A DNA stretch of 64,000 bases from Apostichopus japonicus (taxonomy: Eukaryota > Echinodermata > Holothuroidea > Aspidochirotida > Stichopodidae), in the NCBI RefSeq assembly GCF_037975245.1, contig NC_092572.1:28381989-28445988 (forward strand). Reading direction: 5' to 3'. A model generated the notes under the pieces. That model made no database searches, was not told where the DNA came from, and was given only the letters and a program-made list of their open reading frames with translations. Of this stretch, positions 12,701-23,160 are shown piece by piece (position 1 is the first letter of the stretch; each line of letters starts with the position of its first letter). The translations under genes were made by a program, and so were the position numbers.

Positions 12701-14727
12701 AAAGTAAGCTCACTCCTAACATAAACTAAGTCATTACTCAAACATGCTAGTCAGTTTAAAAATTACTCAATAAATACAAACAGCAATATTCATTTAATAA
12801 CAAATAGTGTCATACATCCAGACTTGAAACAATTGGAAACCCAGATGTTATTATTTCATTCATACCATCAGATACTGTTCTCTATCTGCAATTTATTATC
12901 AATGACACTACATGTACCACTATTGAAAAATCAAAACTTAAAGATTAATTTACTTTTATTTAGAGACAAACATTGCACAATGATTGCTGTCATAAATGGA
13001 AAGAATTGATACTGTCCTTATTTATTTTTCACTGATCAAGTAGGACTCCTCCATGATTAGGAGCATTGTTTAATTGTGAAGTCATTTGAGTACACTGCAA
13101 ACTGCAGCTTCCTGGGACATGACTAAATCATTTTCAAAGGATTAATATAATAACTTTAATTTTACAGGAGAAAGAGCTGTTGGTATAGTCACTGTATGAC
13201 ATCACAGATAACACAGTAGAACAATGCACTCATCATACTAAAGTGAAAACCTGCATTATTATATTTCTCAACAGCATACCATGCTATGAAGCTGTGAGTT
13301 CCATCAATGTGCTTCAGTTCAAAACATATTTTCACATCTCAGTCTTCATTATATCCCTAAAATATTCATATGCTTATTACATATTTATTATATCCCTATA
13401 TATATATATATATATATATAAATATATTATATAAGACATATTATATAAACTGTATTATATAAGATATTAATATATTATATAAGATAAAAATATTATATAA
13501 GATATAAGATGTAAATATATAAGATATATTAATTATATCCCTAAAATATATTATATCTATATATTATATCTAAAATATTATATCAGAAATATATAATATA
13601 TTATATTATATCTTCATTATATCCCTAAAATATCCTATATTCCACACATAATATTTTTAGATAATGAGTGCATTTTGTGTGTTTAACTGTTTTCGAGCTA
13701 TGAAGTCTTAAGTCAGGAATGTTCCTTAAAACTGGCATGAAACTTGTAACAGTGGGGTATACAAGTTTGTTACATACACATGAATTTACAATACCTTCAT
13801 CTCGTGGCATAGTTTCGTCAGAAAGTACCAAGGACTGGTATTCGTGTATCTTAGCTACTGCCTGGAGAAGACGATATTCCTCTAAAGGTGTCTCTAATTT
13901 GCTGACATCAGTAGGATTAATGATACCCATCTTATCAATTGTCAGGAGGAAAGAGAGTCCTGGATTCTGACTGGAGATAACCGTGTTCTTGTTCTCATTA
14001 ATAACTTTAAAGTTATCACACAGTTTCACTGTTATGGAAAATGTCAAATGAGCAGAGAGGCCGGCGAGGAATCTATCGTATTCAGTCTCTTGATCTGAAA
14101 TGTTTAAGGTGAAACATTAAATTAAGTGTCCAGTTTTGTTAAATATCCACAGATACATACAGGCACACTTATAAATGCATAATCCACATCATGGCACAGG
14201 GTGACTTTTGCTCACTTGTACAAATGTACATATGTATTATGTTTTGGTGTGCACATTTTGGTTGCCAGCATCTAGAGTAAATCACCACCTGTGTTATGTA
14301 TCAATACTTAAAGTGGGATCTTTCTGGGGGGTAGGGGTGGGGGGGTATAGGGCAAGTTGGGGGCAGGGGTATGGCTTTTTAAGTAAGTGCATTTAGGAAG
14401 TACCAAAGGTGAAGCAAAATACACAATTACAAGAGAGCTAGTGATTAGGGGCCAACCTCTCAGCTTCATGTATGTCTCTGTTAATAAGTGAGTATGGTTG
14501 ATCTTCAGCTCAGTTAGTGCATCAGTTAATCGATTCACATTTGAATGGTGTATGAATCCTCTTTCTTCAAGGGCAAGCAGAAAATTCTTTGAGTACAAGG
14601 GACTTGTAATAATGGTCTGCACTTGATCAGGTGGTAGTGAAAAGTAGCGGCCTAACTTCCCACAGTCAGTTTGGGTAAGCTTTGAAGAAATTTCTTCTTT
14701 GAGATGGCTGAAGGTGAAGATGGATGC
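651..14727 (-). CDS. DED-DED-NACHT-ZU5-UPA protein, partial (gene model)
   Basis: This is a gene model of ten visible coding exons on the minus strand: 14727-14457, 14094-13795, 12470-10722, 10026-9824, 8878-8802, 8080-8019, 6390-6330, 4736-4413, 4191-3968 and 791-651. From the NACHT exon onward the intron phases are 0, 2, 1, 0, 1, 1, 0, and every donor phase meets its acceptor. The joined part from the NACHT exon is exactly 947 codons, and the two DED exons add about 190. The architecture is two death-effector-like domains, a NACHT NTPase, a helical region, ZU5, then UPA-like sequence. In known families, DEDs recruit caspase-8/FADD-type partners, NACHT is the NLR oligomerisation ATPase, and ZU5-UPA is the self-cleaving FIIND of NLRP1/CARD8 and PIDD. 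A cytosolic innate-immune or death-signalling sensor is inferred. The 5' end, one junction (second DED exon to NACHT) and the C-terminus are unresolved. Confidence 0.75.
1985..2965. repeat. Dispersed repeat ending in hairpin, copy in intron
   Basis: This stretch carries repeated 'acctttgacctc', 'aaatgacctttta' and 'agatatcgtgtttacaag' phrases. It ends with a CA-rich tract (2892-2920) followed by an imperfect hairpin at 2932-2960: GATTACTTGCC, a 7-base loop, then GGCAAGTAACC. The same layout (TGACCT-rich body, CA tract, terminal hairpin) recurs near 3855, 7900, 18420, 20580, 23158, 39242 and 61925. It lies inside an intron of the DED-NACHT-ZU5 gene. No protein is encoded. Confidence 0.6.
3060..3855. 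repeat. Second degenerate copy of the hairpin-ended repeat
   Basis: It shares 'gttgagatatcgtgttttcag'-like phrases and a run of 'cacaccca' with neighbouring copies. It ends at 3817-3853 in a decayed hairpin (AAGGTTACTGAGCC ... GCATCGTAACC). The left boundary is approximate. No coding signal. Confidence 0.4.
3968..4191 (-). CDS. Exon 9: ZU5 end, candidate self-cleavage site, UPA start
   Basis: A 224-bp exon with acceptor TTATTTAG and donor GTGAGG, entering in phase 1 and leaving in phase 0. The donor of exon 8 leaves one G, which joins the first two bases here to make a Gly codon. About 20 residues in (4114-4103) is the motif NFSW. In PIDD, NLRP1 and CARD8 the peptide bond between a Phe and the following Ser in this region of the ZU5/FIIND is broken by autoproteolysis, and PIDD also has Trp after the Ser. 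The downstream residues, KRVVLYAAKDL and THIHVGYYWELPGGEK, fit the start of a UPA domain. The motif is visible in the sequence; cleavage is inferred. Confidence 0.7.
4413..4736 (-). CDS. Exon 8: ZU5 domain
   Basis: A 324-bp exon with acceptor TATATTGCAG and donor GTATAT, phase 1 at both ends. The encoded stretch begins with a short linker and then shows the ZU5 signature: a Gly-Gly-x-Leu-x-x-Pro-x-Thr start (GGVLEIPDTSVSLEIPPGAL), a hydrophobic strand, SVVVELLPSNLKLLKPVKLTLPHC and a CEWKAKIY strand. ZU5 domains occur in UNC5 receptors, ankyrins, ZO-1 and PIDD, and form the first half of the FIIND of NLRP1/CARD8. The His in LPHC is a conserved feature of the fold and a candidate for the catalytic His of self-cleaving members. 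The ATG at 4710-4708 is internal, not a start. Confidence 0.85.
5391..5549. repeat. Direct duplication, copy 1
   Basis: The block from ATGGGTGGTTGTTCC to ACTGGTA recurs at 6107-6266 with roughly 90% or better identity by eye. It contains a small hairpin, TACTACA-tgctgat-TGTAGTA. The two copies are about 720 bp apart in the same intron and in the same orientation. Confidence 0.8.
6107..6266. repeat. Direct duplication, copy 2
   Basis: Second copy of the 5391-5549 block in the same orientation. Differences are scattered point changes (for example CCACTGTGTCATTA versus CCTCTGTGTCCTTG), consistent with a local segmental duplication or two copies of one short mobile element. Confidence 0.8.
6330..6390 (-). 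CDS. Exon 7: short linker before ZU5
   Basis: A 61-bp exon with acceptor TCTTCATTTAG and a strong donor GTGAGT, entering in phase 0 and leaving in phase 1. It encodes 20 residues beginning MEFRLPGR and rich in Ser/Lys. The leading ATG could also act as an alternative start for a ZU5-only product, because it lies directly after the acceptor and in frame with exon 8. The chain of matching phases upstream favours an internal exon. Confidence 0.65.
6780..7910. repeat. Dispersed repeat copy within intron 6
   Basis: It consists of repeating phrases such as 'gtttacaatgttt', 'acatactatgtgaagttcatcc' and 'ttgacctttgacctctacc'. A perfect direct repeat of the half-site TGACCT with 1-bp spacing lies at 7464-7476. 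The copy ends with 'cataggttccttttgcc' at about 7876-7893, a degenerate version of the terminal hairpin found at 20557 and 23133. No coding signal; the open frames at 6897-7205 and 7022-7351 fall inside the repeat. Confidence 0.55.
8019..8080 (-). CDS. Exon 6: linker exon
   Basis: A 62-bp exon with acceptor ATTCATTTCAG and donor GTGAGA. It enters with two bases that complete the single G left by exon 5 (giving Val) and leaves in phase 0. Only this frame is open; the other two contain stops. It encodes EWIIGANLIHTLNVTTGEWT, with no recognised domain. It is too short to be found by open-frame length, and splice signals plus phase support it. Confidence 0.65.
8802..8878 (-). CDS. Exon 5: linker exon
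   Basis: A 77-bp exon preceded by an excellent polypyrimidine tract and CTCAG, ending at donor GTAACA. One base completes the CG left by exon 4 (making an Arg codon), 25 codons follow, and one G is left over. It encodes a Pro-rich then charged linker, LLLPSPPVAVKDEKDLNN and onward. It links the NACHT module to the ZU5 module. Confidence 0.65.
9824..10026 (-). CDS. Exon 4: helical region after NACHT
   Basis: A 203-bp exon with acceptor TTATTTTCCAG and donor GTGAGG, entering in phase 0 and leaving in phase 2. It encodes about 67 residues of amphipathic helix character (KLSDVVEKITEKALILKADV; LIEQDYKDLIKFIITNEK). It probably continues the helical part that follows the NACHT. The reading frame meets TGA at 9822-9820, which overlaps the donor. 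If the intron is retained the protein ends here; if it is spliced, the frame continues into exon 5 with a matching phase. No LRR is seen. Confidence 0.7.
10722..12470 (-). CDS. Exon 3: NACHT NTPase domain
   Basis: A 1749-bp exon (583 codons) with acceptor CTTAAAACAG and donor CACAG/GTAAAG, phase 0 at both ends. Counting from the Met at 12467, Walker A is GQPGSGKT at residues 71-78. Walker B is VYLILDGLEEY at 143-153, with acidic residues after the Asp. A sensor-1-like IVMITTR strand lies near 178-184. Winged-helix-like sequence and a hydrophobic LIQEWFAAQYLALLFW segment near residues 440-455 follow; a motif of this type is common after the NACHT in NLRs. A low-complexity acidic/Ser insert (about residues 365-425) precedes that segment. 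NACHT domains bind ATP and oligomerise. The open frame runs 30 codons past the donor, but that tail is AT-rich intron. Confidence 0.88.
13385..13625. repeat. AT-rich simple and interspersed repeat
   Basis: A (TA)n run is followed by reiterated 'attatataaga' and 'atatccctaaaatat' phrases. It lies in the intron between the second DED exon and the NACHT exon. The ATATCCCTAAAATA unit appears at about 13353, 13538 and 13619. Confidence 0.85.
13795..14094 (-). CDS. Exon 2: second death-effector-like domain
   Basis: A 300-bp exon with acceptor AACATTTCAG. It encodes about 99 residues starting QETEYDRFLAGLSAHL. The pattern is typical of DED helices: a FLLTIDKMGIINPTDVSKLE segment (helices 3-4) and LEEYRLLQAVAKIHEYQ (helices 5-6). 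DEDs mediate homotypic assembly of FADD, caspase-8/10 and c-FLIP, and tandem DEDs are the rule in the last two. The donor is uncertain: GTATTG at 13794 leaves phase 1, whereas GTATGT at 13777 (exon to 13778) would leave phase 0 and join exon 3 directly. If the first is used, an unseen exon must lie between 13794 and 12471. Confidence 0.65.
14457..14727 (-). CDS. Exon 1 (first visible): death-effector-like domain
   Basis: A 271-bp exon with acceptor TCTTCCATAG and a weak donor GTTGGC, entering in phase 0 and leaving in phase 1; the G left over joins AT of exon 2 to give Asp. It encodes a six-helix death-fold pattern: SHLKEEISSKLTQTDCGKL, YFSLPPDQVQTII, then FLLALEERGFIHHSNVNRL and LTELKINHTHLLTETYMKL. 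The LL-x-x-LE-x-x-GFI-x-x-x-N pattern favours DED over classic death domain. No initiator Met is in the exon, so a first exon must lie further right. It was not identified, and a foldback element begins at 15661. Confidence 0.65.
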
Positions 14728-15654
14728 CTATGGAAGAGAGAAACAACAATAAATCCATTGATTTAGTAAATCTTTGCCAACTAATTACATCAATAACTGT
14801 CATTTTAGACTAGCCTAGGTCAGAAGATTTCTGAAACGTGATGTTTGAGATGTAACCAACAGCTCATCTGAGACTTGAACTTCTGTTGAACTCCACATAA
14901 AAGAGTAAGATTCTGGTTACTCACACAGAAGATCCACACACTAAATGAAGTCAAAGCAGCTACTGTAGGTATTGACCTCTGATCGGCTTAATGGGATATA
15001 CATGGAATATATTGTAAGGAAGGAAAGAAAATCTACAAACCACATGTACAGTTAACTGTGTGTGTTCGCATTTGTTTTCTAAAATCTTATTGGTATTTAT
15101 GTGAACTGACCTACTGTATGACCTCTAGAGCAAGGCTGCAGAAACTCAATACTACTGATGTGCTCATACTTTGATGCTCAGTGAATCAGATAAGAAAGTT
15201 ATTTTAATACATTATTTAAGGTATATTTGTTAACAGACATTTCAATGTACACAATGTAATGTGCAAAAGTAATTACTGATCTATACTACTTTTCAGTATG
15301 ACTCAAGGACAAACAATATGTATCCTTCATTGTGTACAGTTCTTTAAAGCCAATTCCAACAAACAAAATATCGTTAAAAGAGCACTAGCTATCTGCTCAC
15401 TGAAAAAGACCTTTCAAACTTGATATGATTTCACAATTGTATAATATACAGTACTTTCAAGCAAACAATATCTTTGCAATCGTCCAATCTAAGCTTATTT
15501 GACTTTTGTAACTTGATTGTCAAATCACTAAGACACTTCCGGGCTACTAGTGGTATTACTGGTCACGTTTGCACAGAGCTCTCTAACCTTCAGATGCCTA
15601 ACATCCTTTGTTTATTGCTTTACTGCCTATGCTTGCAAGCATTTCTGGAACCAG
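14728..15654. other. Upstream stretch without identified gene
   Basis: It should contain or precede the first exon and promoter of the DED-NACHT-ZU5 gene, but no convincing start exon was found. It is AT-rich with no distinct repeats. The 126-residue plus-strand open frame that starts at 15474 runs into the foldback element at 15661 and is not credible coding sequence. Confidence 0.4.
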
Positions 15655-17531
15655 TAGTTCTATGGCGGGCCATCAGTCTCAAATCATGGGAGATCGACTT
15701 ATACCGATTTAAATCGACATATACCAGTTTCCTTCGACATATACCAGTTTCCCTCGACTTATACCAGTTTCATTCTACATATCATCGATTTAAATCGACA
15801 TATACCAGTTTCATTCAACATATCATCGATTTATTTTACTTATCATCGATTTAAATCGATGATAAGTAAAATAAATCGATGGTACTGTATGTCGAAGTAA
15901 ACTGGTATATGTCGATTTAAATCGATGATATGTAGAATGAAACTGGTATATGTCAATTTAAATCGACATATCATCGATTTATTCTACATATCATCGATTT
16001 ATTTTACTTATCATCGATTTAAATCGATGATATGTAAAATATATCGATGATATGTCGAATTAAATCGGTAGAAGTCAATTTCCGTGGACTTATACCAGTT
16101 TCTAGCGTCTCAAATTGACATACACCTATTTAAATCGACATATCATCCATTTAGCTCATTAACATATTCCAAATCCCGATTTCGGTGATGATTGACATGT
16201 GAAGATACATCACGTGTAGTCACCTGACAAGGCGGGCGAATAATTGAAAATAACACGAGCACAGTGGAATGCATGATTTGAGCTTGAATACTGTAACTGT
16301 TAAACCCCATGGGTATATATTTAGCTACATTAAAACGTAACCTTACAGTAGGCCTCACTGCAGAACAATATCATCTTTGTTTATGGTGTAACTGGGGTAG
16401 GTAATTGCATCTGTGTACGTACTGTGGGCCTATTGAGTTGCATGTGTATTCCTATACTATAGCGCCACGTGTTTGAAAAGACAAGCCCAGTTTGCATTGA
16501 GATAATTGCACGTCACTGACATATCAGTTTTTTCAGCCTTATTGTTACACCGAAATCTTTTGCAAGTAATTGTTCATAATTACCATTGATATAACCATGA
16601 TGAACACCCTTGCTAGCTTCGCAATTTTGGAACTATTAAACTATTCGCCCGCCTTGTCAGGTGACTACACGTGATGTATCTCCACATGTCAATCATCACC
16701 GAAATCGGGATTTGGAATATGTTAATGAGCTAAATGGATGATATGTCGATTTAAATAGGTATATGTCAATTTGAGACGCTAGAAACTGGTATAAGTTCAC
16801 GGAAATTGACTTCTACCGATTTAATTCGACATATCATCGATTTAAACTGGTAGATGTCGATTTCAATGGACATATCATCGATTTATTTTACATATCATCG
16901 ATTTAAATTGATGATAAGTAAAATAAATCGATGATATGTAGATTGAAACTGGTATATGTCGATTTAAACTGACATATACCAGTTTCATTTTACATATCAT
17001 TGATTTATATCGACATATACCAGTTTACTTCGACATATCATCGATTTAAATCGACATATACCAGTTTACTTCGACATATCATCGATTTAAATCGACATAT
17101 ACCAGTTTACTTCGACATATCATCGATTTATTTTACTTATCATCCATTTAAATCGATGATAAGTAAAATAAATCCATGATATGTAGAATAAATCGATGGT
17201 ATGTCGATTTAAATCGACATATACCAGTTTCATTCTACATATCATCGATTTAAATCGACATATACCAGTTTACTTCGACATATCATCGATTTATTTTACT
17301 TATCATCGATTTAAATCGATGATAAGTAAAATAAATTGATGATATGTAGAATGAAACTGGTATATGTCGATTTAAATCGATGATATGTCAAAGTAAACTG
17401 GTATATGTCGATTTAAATCGATGATATGTAGAATGAAACTGGTATATGTCGAAGGAAACTGGTTTATGTCGATTTAAATCGGTATAAGTCGATCTCCCAT
17501 GATTTGAGACTGATGGCCCGCCATATAGTTC
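15655..17531. mobile_element. Foldback element with satellite-like arms
   Basis: The element proper is 15661-17525 (1865 bp), flanked by a perfect 6-bp duplication TAGTTC (15655-15660 and 17526-17531). Its ends are inverted: TATGGCGGGCCATCAGTCTC on the left and its complement on the right, continuing through 'aaatcatgggagatcgacttatacc'. The arms are built from short palindromic modules reiterated in both orientations (TCGATTTAAATCGA, CATATACCAGTTT, CATATCATCGATTTA). A nested inner pair of arms (about 16055-16248 and 16629-16835) flanks a core of about 380 bp (16249-16628). No transposase is encoded, so it is non-autonomous. The 6-bp target duplication does not by itself identify a superfamily. 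Confidence 0.9.
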
Positions 17532-18711
17532 AGGTGGTTACAGCAAAACTGTGGTTGACACCTAGATGTAACCTTCTATCAGATGAGATGTAACCACATA
17601 TGATTAATGCATCAAATTAAGCCATAATTGCCTAATAATTTGTGGCTGAAATGCTTAAAGGTTAAAAAAAGTATTACCTAAATTGTAAACAATTCCATGT
17701 AAAACCAAGAGAAAATATTTCAAAAGCATTGCTCAAGCAATATTGCAGAAGAAGCAAAACACCATGATGCTGTCAAGCATTACAAAATATATCTAAATAC
17801 ATAGAGGTATTGAGTTGTATAGGGCTTTATTGTTAAGTGCACATAGTCTATTCTTTTGTGATGTTTTACAAATTTATGAAGGTTCTGGTCCTGTTGGATG
17901 TCATCTACAGTAAACATGCTTTAATGTGTATACAGGGGACTGTACTGTAGCCATTGTCTGTCATTTTCTAACAAAACTGATCTAGAATGTCCTCCAAGTT
18001 GTTTGGTGTATGTGCAAGGGCGATAGCCACAGTCTGTTCAAAAGCGTGAAATCTTAAACTGCACAATGCAGTTAGAATGTTGGAAATGATATACACATTT
18101 TGTATCTAACCCCTTACCTAAATAAATTATCCAATGGGTGGACAATACTGTGTCTGAGACCCCTCTTTCAGGGGGACATCAGACTCCCTCCCCCACGTCA
18201 AACTCTGGCTAGATGGCATTGCAAACTGCATGTGTAAAGTTTAAGAAACATTGCTGCTTGTTATACGACCAATCCCACTGGTTGGAGTCTTGAAATTTTT
18301 TGTGTTTCTAGGCATCACATACAAACACAGTAATACACCCACACAAATACACCTACAGTACTGTACAAGCAAACTTGAAATTTAATATAGGTTCCTGATG
18401 CTTTCAGCATAGGAACTGAATAAGACACCAAAATGGCAAACTACATTAAGGGTTTGATGAAATAACTGGTTGGGAATCCGAGACATTGCTTAAAATGACA
18501 AGACTTTCACATATTTTGTCCCTGCTGACCTCAAATGAGCTATGACCACGATCAAAAGATAAAGAGTGTACCTAATCAATTGAGGGATATTCATGTGCTA
18601 GACTACAGTGAGACCCATCCATGTTTCTCTTTCATACTGTATCATTTTTACAAGAATTTCCCATTTCTGACCTGTGACCTTCATGAAAGCAGGATTTATC
18701 TTATTACTAAA
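17532..18711. other. Stretch without genes, with one decayed repeat tail
   Basis: No coding sequence was supported. At 18300-18418 there is a CA-rich tract followed by TAGGTTCCTGATGC ... GCATAGGAACTG, a variant of the terminal hairpin of the dispersed repeat family. This marks the end of a degenerate copy. Confidence 0.5.
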
Positions 18712-20583
18712 CAAGAGCCCAAGGGCACTATGGTTCCTTGCTTATAAGGACTTTAGAAGCACTATCCTAAAATTGTTATTTCAGGGTTGAATGAACACAC
18801 ATAATATTATTGCCATAAATATCACAAATCAATGATTGGTCCTTTTGAGAATCTGTTGACTTTTGTTACATTTGTTTAAAATAGCTTTCAGAATCATCCT
18901 AACTGTACTTAATAACTTTGGTTGCACCGGAGTCACCCCATGGACATTTAAAATATGGCCACAAAAATTCAAATATTCAACTAAAAACTAATACAGGTCA
19001 CTGGAGGCGCTATTCCAAGGTCATGTGAGGTCAACAGAGGTCCACCTCTCAAAACCACACAAAACCTTGACCTCTGATAACTTTGCGCATGAAGTTCGCA
19101 CAGGGGTCAACCATGGACAATTTTGATCAGTTTGGAGATTGAGTTTTTGACCTATAATTGACCTTTGTTTACCTTGGATCACATGACTGTTATGTTTGGA
19201 AACGATCACTTAACCTATTCACAACTAGTCCCAAAAAGTCAACCATGTCAGACCCCATCAGTGGGAGTTTCACAAGTTATTGTCCCCCCAAAAAAAACAT
19301 TTTGAGCCATAATTGACCTTTGGTGACCTTAGATTACATGATAACGGGTATTTAGAAAAATGTGCATCGACTCCATTCACAACTTGTCCCAATATATCAG
19401 CCATGTCAGACTTCTTCACTGGAAGTTATTGCAATAATTAGCATAACTGGGCAGTTTTTTGCCCATAGGTGACCTTGGATGACATATGTTATGTTTGGAA
19501 TGATTGCTTGACCCCATTCACAACTAGTCCCAAAATATCAACAATGTCAGACTCTGTCAGTGGGAGTTTCACAAGTTATTGCCAAAAAAAACCATATTTA
19601 ACCCATAATTGACCTTTGGTGACCTTGGATTACATAACAGTTATTTGGGCAAATGTGCACCTACTTCATTTACAACTGGCCCCAATATACAGTATCAGCC
19701 ATTTTAGCCTTCGTAATTGGAAGTTGTTGCAAAATTGAGCAGAAGTGGGTAGATTTTTTGCCCATAAGCGACCTTGAATGACCTTGGATGACATGACTGT
19801 TTTTATTAAAAATGTTCCCCTCAATGATGTGCACTCCAATGTACACACACAATGTTATTGCTAAGAAGGTATCAAATCCAACCATTGGCACCTCATAACT
19901 TAAGAACCGGGTGTCCGATCAAAGCGGGAGTTACTTTTGTCTATAGAGCACACAGAGCTCTATATTGACAATGAGCATATTTTATTAAAAAAAACCTTAA
20001 CCTCTGATAACTTTGCACCCGAAGGTCGCACAGGAGTCAATCCATGGACAATTTTGATCGGAAGACCATTTTAGAATATGGCCACAAAACTTGAAATAAC
20101 CAAAGAAACTAATACAGGTCACCAGAGGTCAACATAAGGTCAAAGGTCACAAAGATGACTAATGGATTACAATAGCGTAACTCCCAACCTTGATGGACAT
20201 TTTGTTCTCAAGTTATCGCAAAAATACTAGTTTTTGACCCCTAGTTGACCTTTGTTGACCTTGGATCACACGACTGTTATGTTTGAAAACGATCCCCTAC
20301 CCCATTTACAACTAGTTCCAAAATAGCAAACATGTCGGACCCTGTCAATGGGAGTTATTGCTTTGTTCATTATTTTGTTTTTTGCCCCTAACTAACTTTT
20401 ACAGGCACCGAAAACAATAGGCCCACCTTCTCACTACATATGGCGGATATAAATACCAAGTTTAAGTTATGTTCAACTTGTCCTTGTTGAGTTACAGTGT
20501 ACCCAAGCAAGTGTTACAGACACACACTCACACACACACGCCAAGTCTACTACATAGGTTCCTTTTGCTAAAGCAAGGAAATA
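18712..20583 (+). repeat. Dispersed hairpin-ended repeat, long copy 1
   Basis: It starts with ACAAGAGCCCAAGGGCACTA then TGGTTCCTTGC, and ends after a CA-rich tract with the hairpin GGTTCCTTTTGCT/AAGCAAGGAA at 20557-20580. The body contains at least five diverged modules of the type 'tgacctttggtgaccttggatcacatga ... gttatgtttgga ... ccattcacaactagtcccaaaatatcaaccatgtcaga ... cagtgggagtt'. There is no open frame of note. It shares both ends and all module types with 21695-23160, so the boundaries are supported by comparison. Confidence 0.8.
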
Positions 20584-21694
20584 AAAACAATGTGATTCAT
20601 TTCTACATGACATTCACCTGCTAAGTTTGACATCCATTCATATTTTCCTTGTTGGCCTACTATATTTAACTGGCTTGACATTGTGACTTCTGCTGACCTC
20701 AAATGACCCTCCACTACAAATATTAGAAATCATCCACTCAATATTGGTTATCCACATACTAGTAGTAGACAATCCATCCATTCATGTTTAATATTTTGAG
20801 ATATCATGTATACCCTAGGGCTACTCAGGAATATGCTGCAGCCTTGGTCACATTACTGTACATGTAAACTGTACAGTTAAATGTGAGTAGAACATTGCAG
20901 CAGCTGATCGAACTCAAATGGTAAATGTAAGTGATGGTGCTGATCATACTGACTTTGTTTTAACATATTTTAGCCAGACAATAAAGCAGACCTTTAATTC
21001 CACTTATCTTGTCAAAAAGTTGAACTTTTCAACAAAGATACTGTTTATCCATATTCAGTGCTACCCATTGTGTAGCTAATGAGAGTACAGTATGTCAAAT
21101 TGAATATTGTAGAACCAATAACATTTCACAATGTTAGTGTCTATAGTTTTGTCCCCTGTACAGCATACCTCTTCCCTTTCACTCTTTTTTTCCCATTTTT
21201 TCCTTATTGTTCTCTACATAGTTTCATGTTCACATAATCTCAGTGACTCTGTGATTATTAGCTACATTGTTTGCTTTAAAGAGGAGCACACTGTTCCCTT
21301 TGTGGTCTCTGGCAGGCTTTACCACAAGCTCTGTGATGCCTTGTTTGTTAGAGGAATTTTCTAGTGAAAATGGGATCCAGTCCTTCCTGTCATATCATCT
21401 TTTGTCTTTGTATTTCACTATTAAGCCTTGTCATATGATGAATTGTAGTTTTTGTGATAGAGTGCATGAAACATTGGCTCTTCCTGCCAGAAAATTTGAA
21501 TCTATTAGGACCGACCTACATCAAGACGTGACGTCAGTGCATCACATTGGTCACACTCGATCAGATCTCACTCTTAAGCTCAAGGCCTTGATTCACTACA
21601 CATGAATGTGTGCAGAATTTGCGTACGGCTATGAATACACTGTAATGATGTCACAGAGGCCTCTCTCCTCTGCTGGAAAGTTAAAAGTGATTCA
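20584..21694. other. Spacer between two repeat copies
   Basis: No gene was supported. The 77- and 112-residue open frames at 21131-21364 and 21267-21605 overlap on the same strand in different frames and lack splice-bounded or domain features. A decayed fragment of the same repeat family (TGACCT-containing) is visible at about 20690-20830. Confidence 0.45.
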
Positions 21695-23160
21695 AACAAG
21701 AGCCCAAGGGCACTGGGGTTCCTTGCGTAGGGGTATATGACAATACACATAATATTATCATAGCAAGATTGCACTTAAATAGTCCAAGTAATTGTGGTCC
21801 TACATGTACCCATAAAGTAACCAACACTATAGCCAACACTTTTGTGATCACAAATTGTGATCGGAGTTTTGATCGGAAGGCACTTTTGAGATCTGAATAT
21901 GGCGTCGAAAATGTAAGAAATATAAGGTCACCTACAAGCGGGTCAAGAGATATGATAACATTGGTGACCTCAGATCACATGACCGTTCAGTTTGAAAATG
22001 TTCCACCACCCCATTCACAACTTGTCCCAAAATATCAATCGTGTCAGACCTTGGCACTGGGAGTTAATTGCATTAAATGTCTAAACATAAACTTTGACCG
22101 TGTATAACTTCACACAAAGGTCACCTGGGGTCAACCCATTGACATTTTTGATTGGTAAGACGTGATTATTGCATTAAAACTGTAAAATTTCAAACATTTT
22201 TTCTTTGCCCATTTTCTCCCCCCAAAATACTAGTTTTTTAACATTAATTGACCTTTGGTGACCTTGGATCACATGACCGTTAAGTTTGAAAATATTCCCC
22301 AATACCATTTGCAACTTGTCCCAAAATATCAACCGTGTCACACATTGGCACTGAGGGTTACTGCATTAAATGTCTGAAAATTAACTTTGACCTTGTTTAA
22401 CTTCACACATGTGCAAAGCTCACCCGGGTGTTAACCCATTGACATTTTCGATCGGAAGGTACCTTTGATATCCAAATCTAGCATCAAAACCAAAAATTTT
22501 CTTTTTCACCCGTTATCTCCCAAAATAAGCACATTTTTTCTAATGTGACCTTTGACCTTTTGACCTTGGTTTCAGATGTAGTTTGATCTCCTGATTCCAA
22601 AAGTCAACACGACAAGTCTATACAGCCATCCTAACTCCGACAGAGAACTTTGACCCCATTGTAACTTCACACACAAAAGTCACACAGGGTCAACCTATTG
22701 ACATTTATGATCAGAAGGTACCTTTGACATCTGAAAATAGCATCAAAACTGTAAAAATCCCCAAAACACTGAAAGGTCACCAGAGGTCAAATTGAGGTCA
22801 AGGGTCACCCAGATGCGGGTCGACAATTGGATTACACTGAAGCAACTCCCAACCCTAACGGACAATTCGTTCTCAAGTTAGAGCAAAAATACTTGTTTTT
22901 TAACATTAATTGACCTTTGGTGACCTCGGATCACATGAATGTTACATTTGAAAATGTTCTCCTAACCAGTTCACAACTTGTCCCAAAATATCAACCTTGT
23001 CGCACATTGGCACTGGGAGTTATTGCAGTTTGAATATTTTGGGTTTTTGGCCTCTAACTGACCTTGACCAGTGTACCCAAGCAAGTGTCACAGACGCACA
23101 CACAGACACACACGCACAAACCTGACTACATAGGTTCCTTTTGCTAAAGCAAGGAACCAA
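21695..23160 (+). repeat. Dispersed hairpin-ended repeat, long copy 2
   Basis: It starts with AACAAGAGCCCAAGGGCACT, followed by GGGGTTCCTTGCG, and ends at a perfect hairpin, GGTTCCTTTTGCT then AAGCAAGGAACC, at 23133-23158, preceded by a CA-rich tract. The internal modules match those of 18712-20583. Three TGACCT half-sites lie in a row at 22546-22566 with 1- and 2-bp spacing. No coding sequence. Confidence 0.8.
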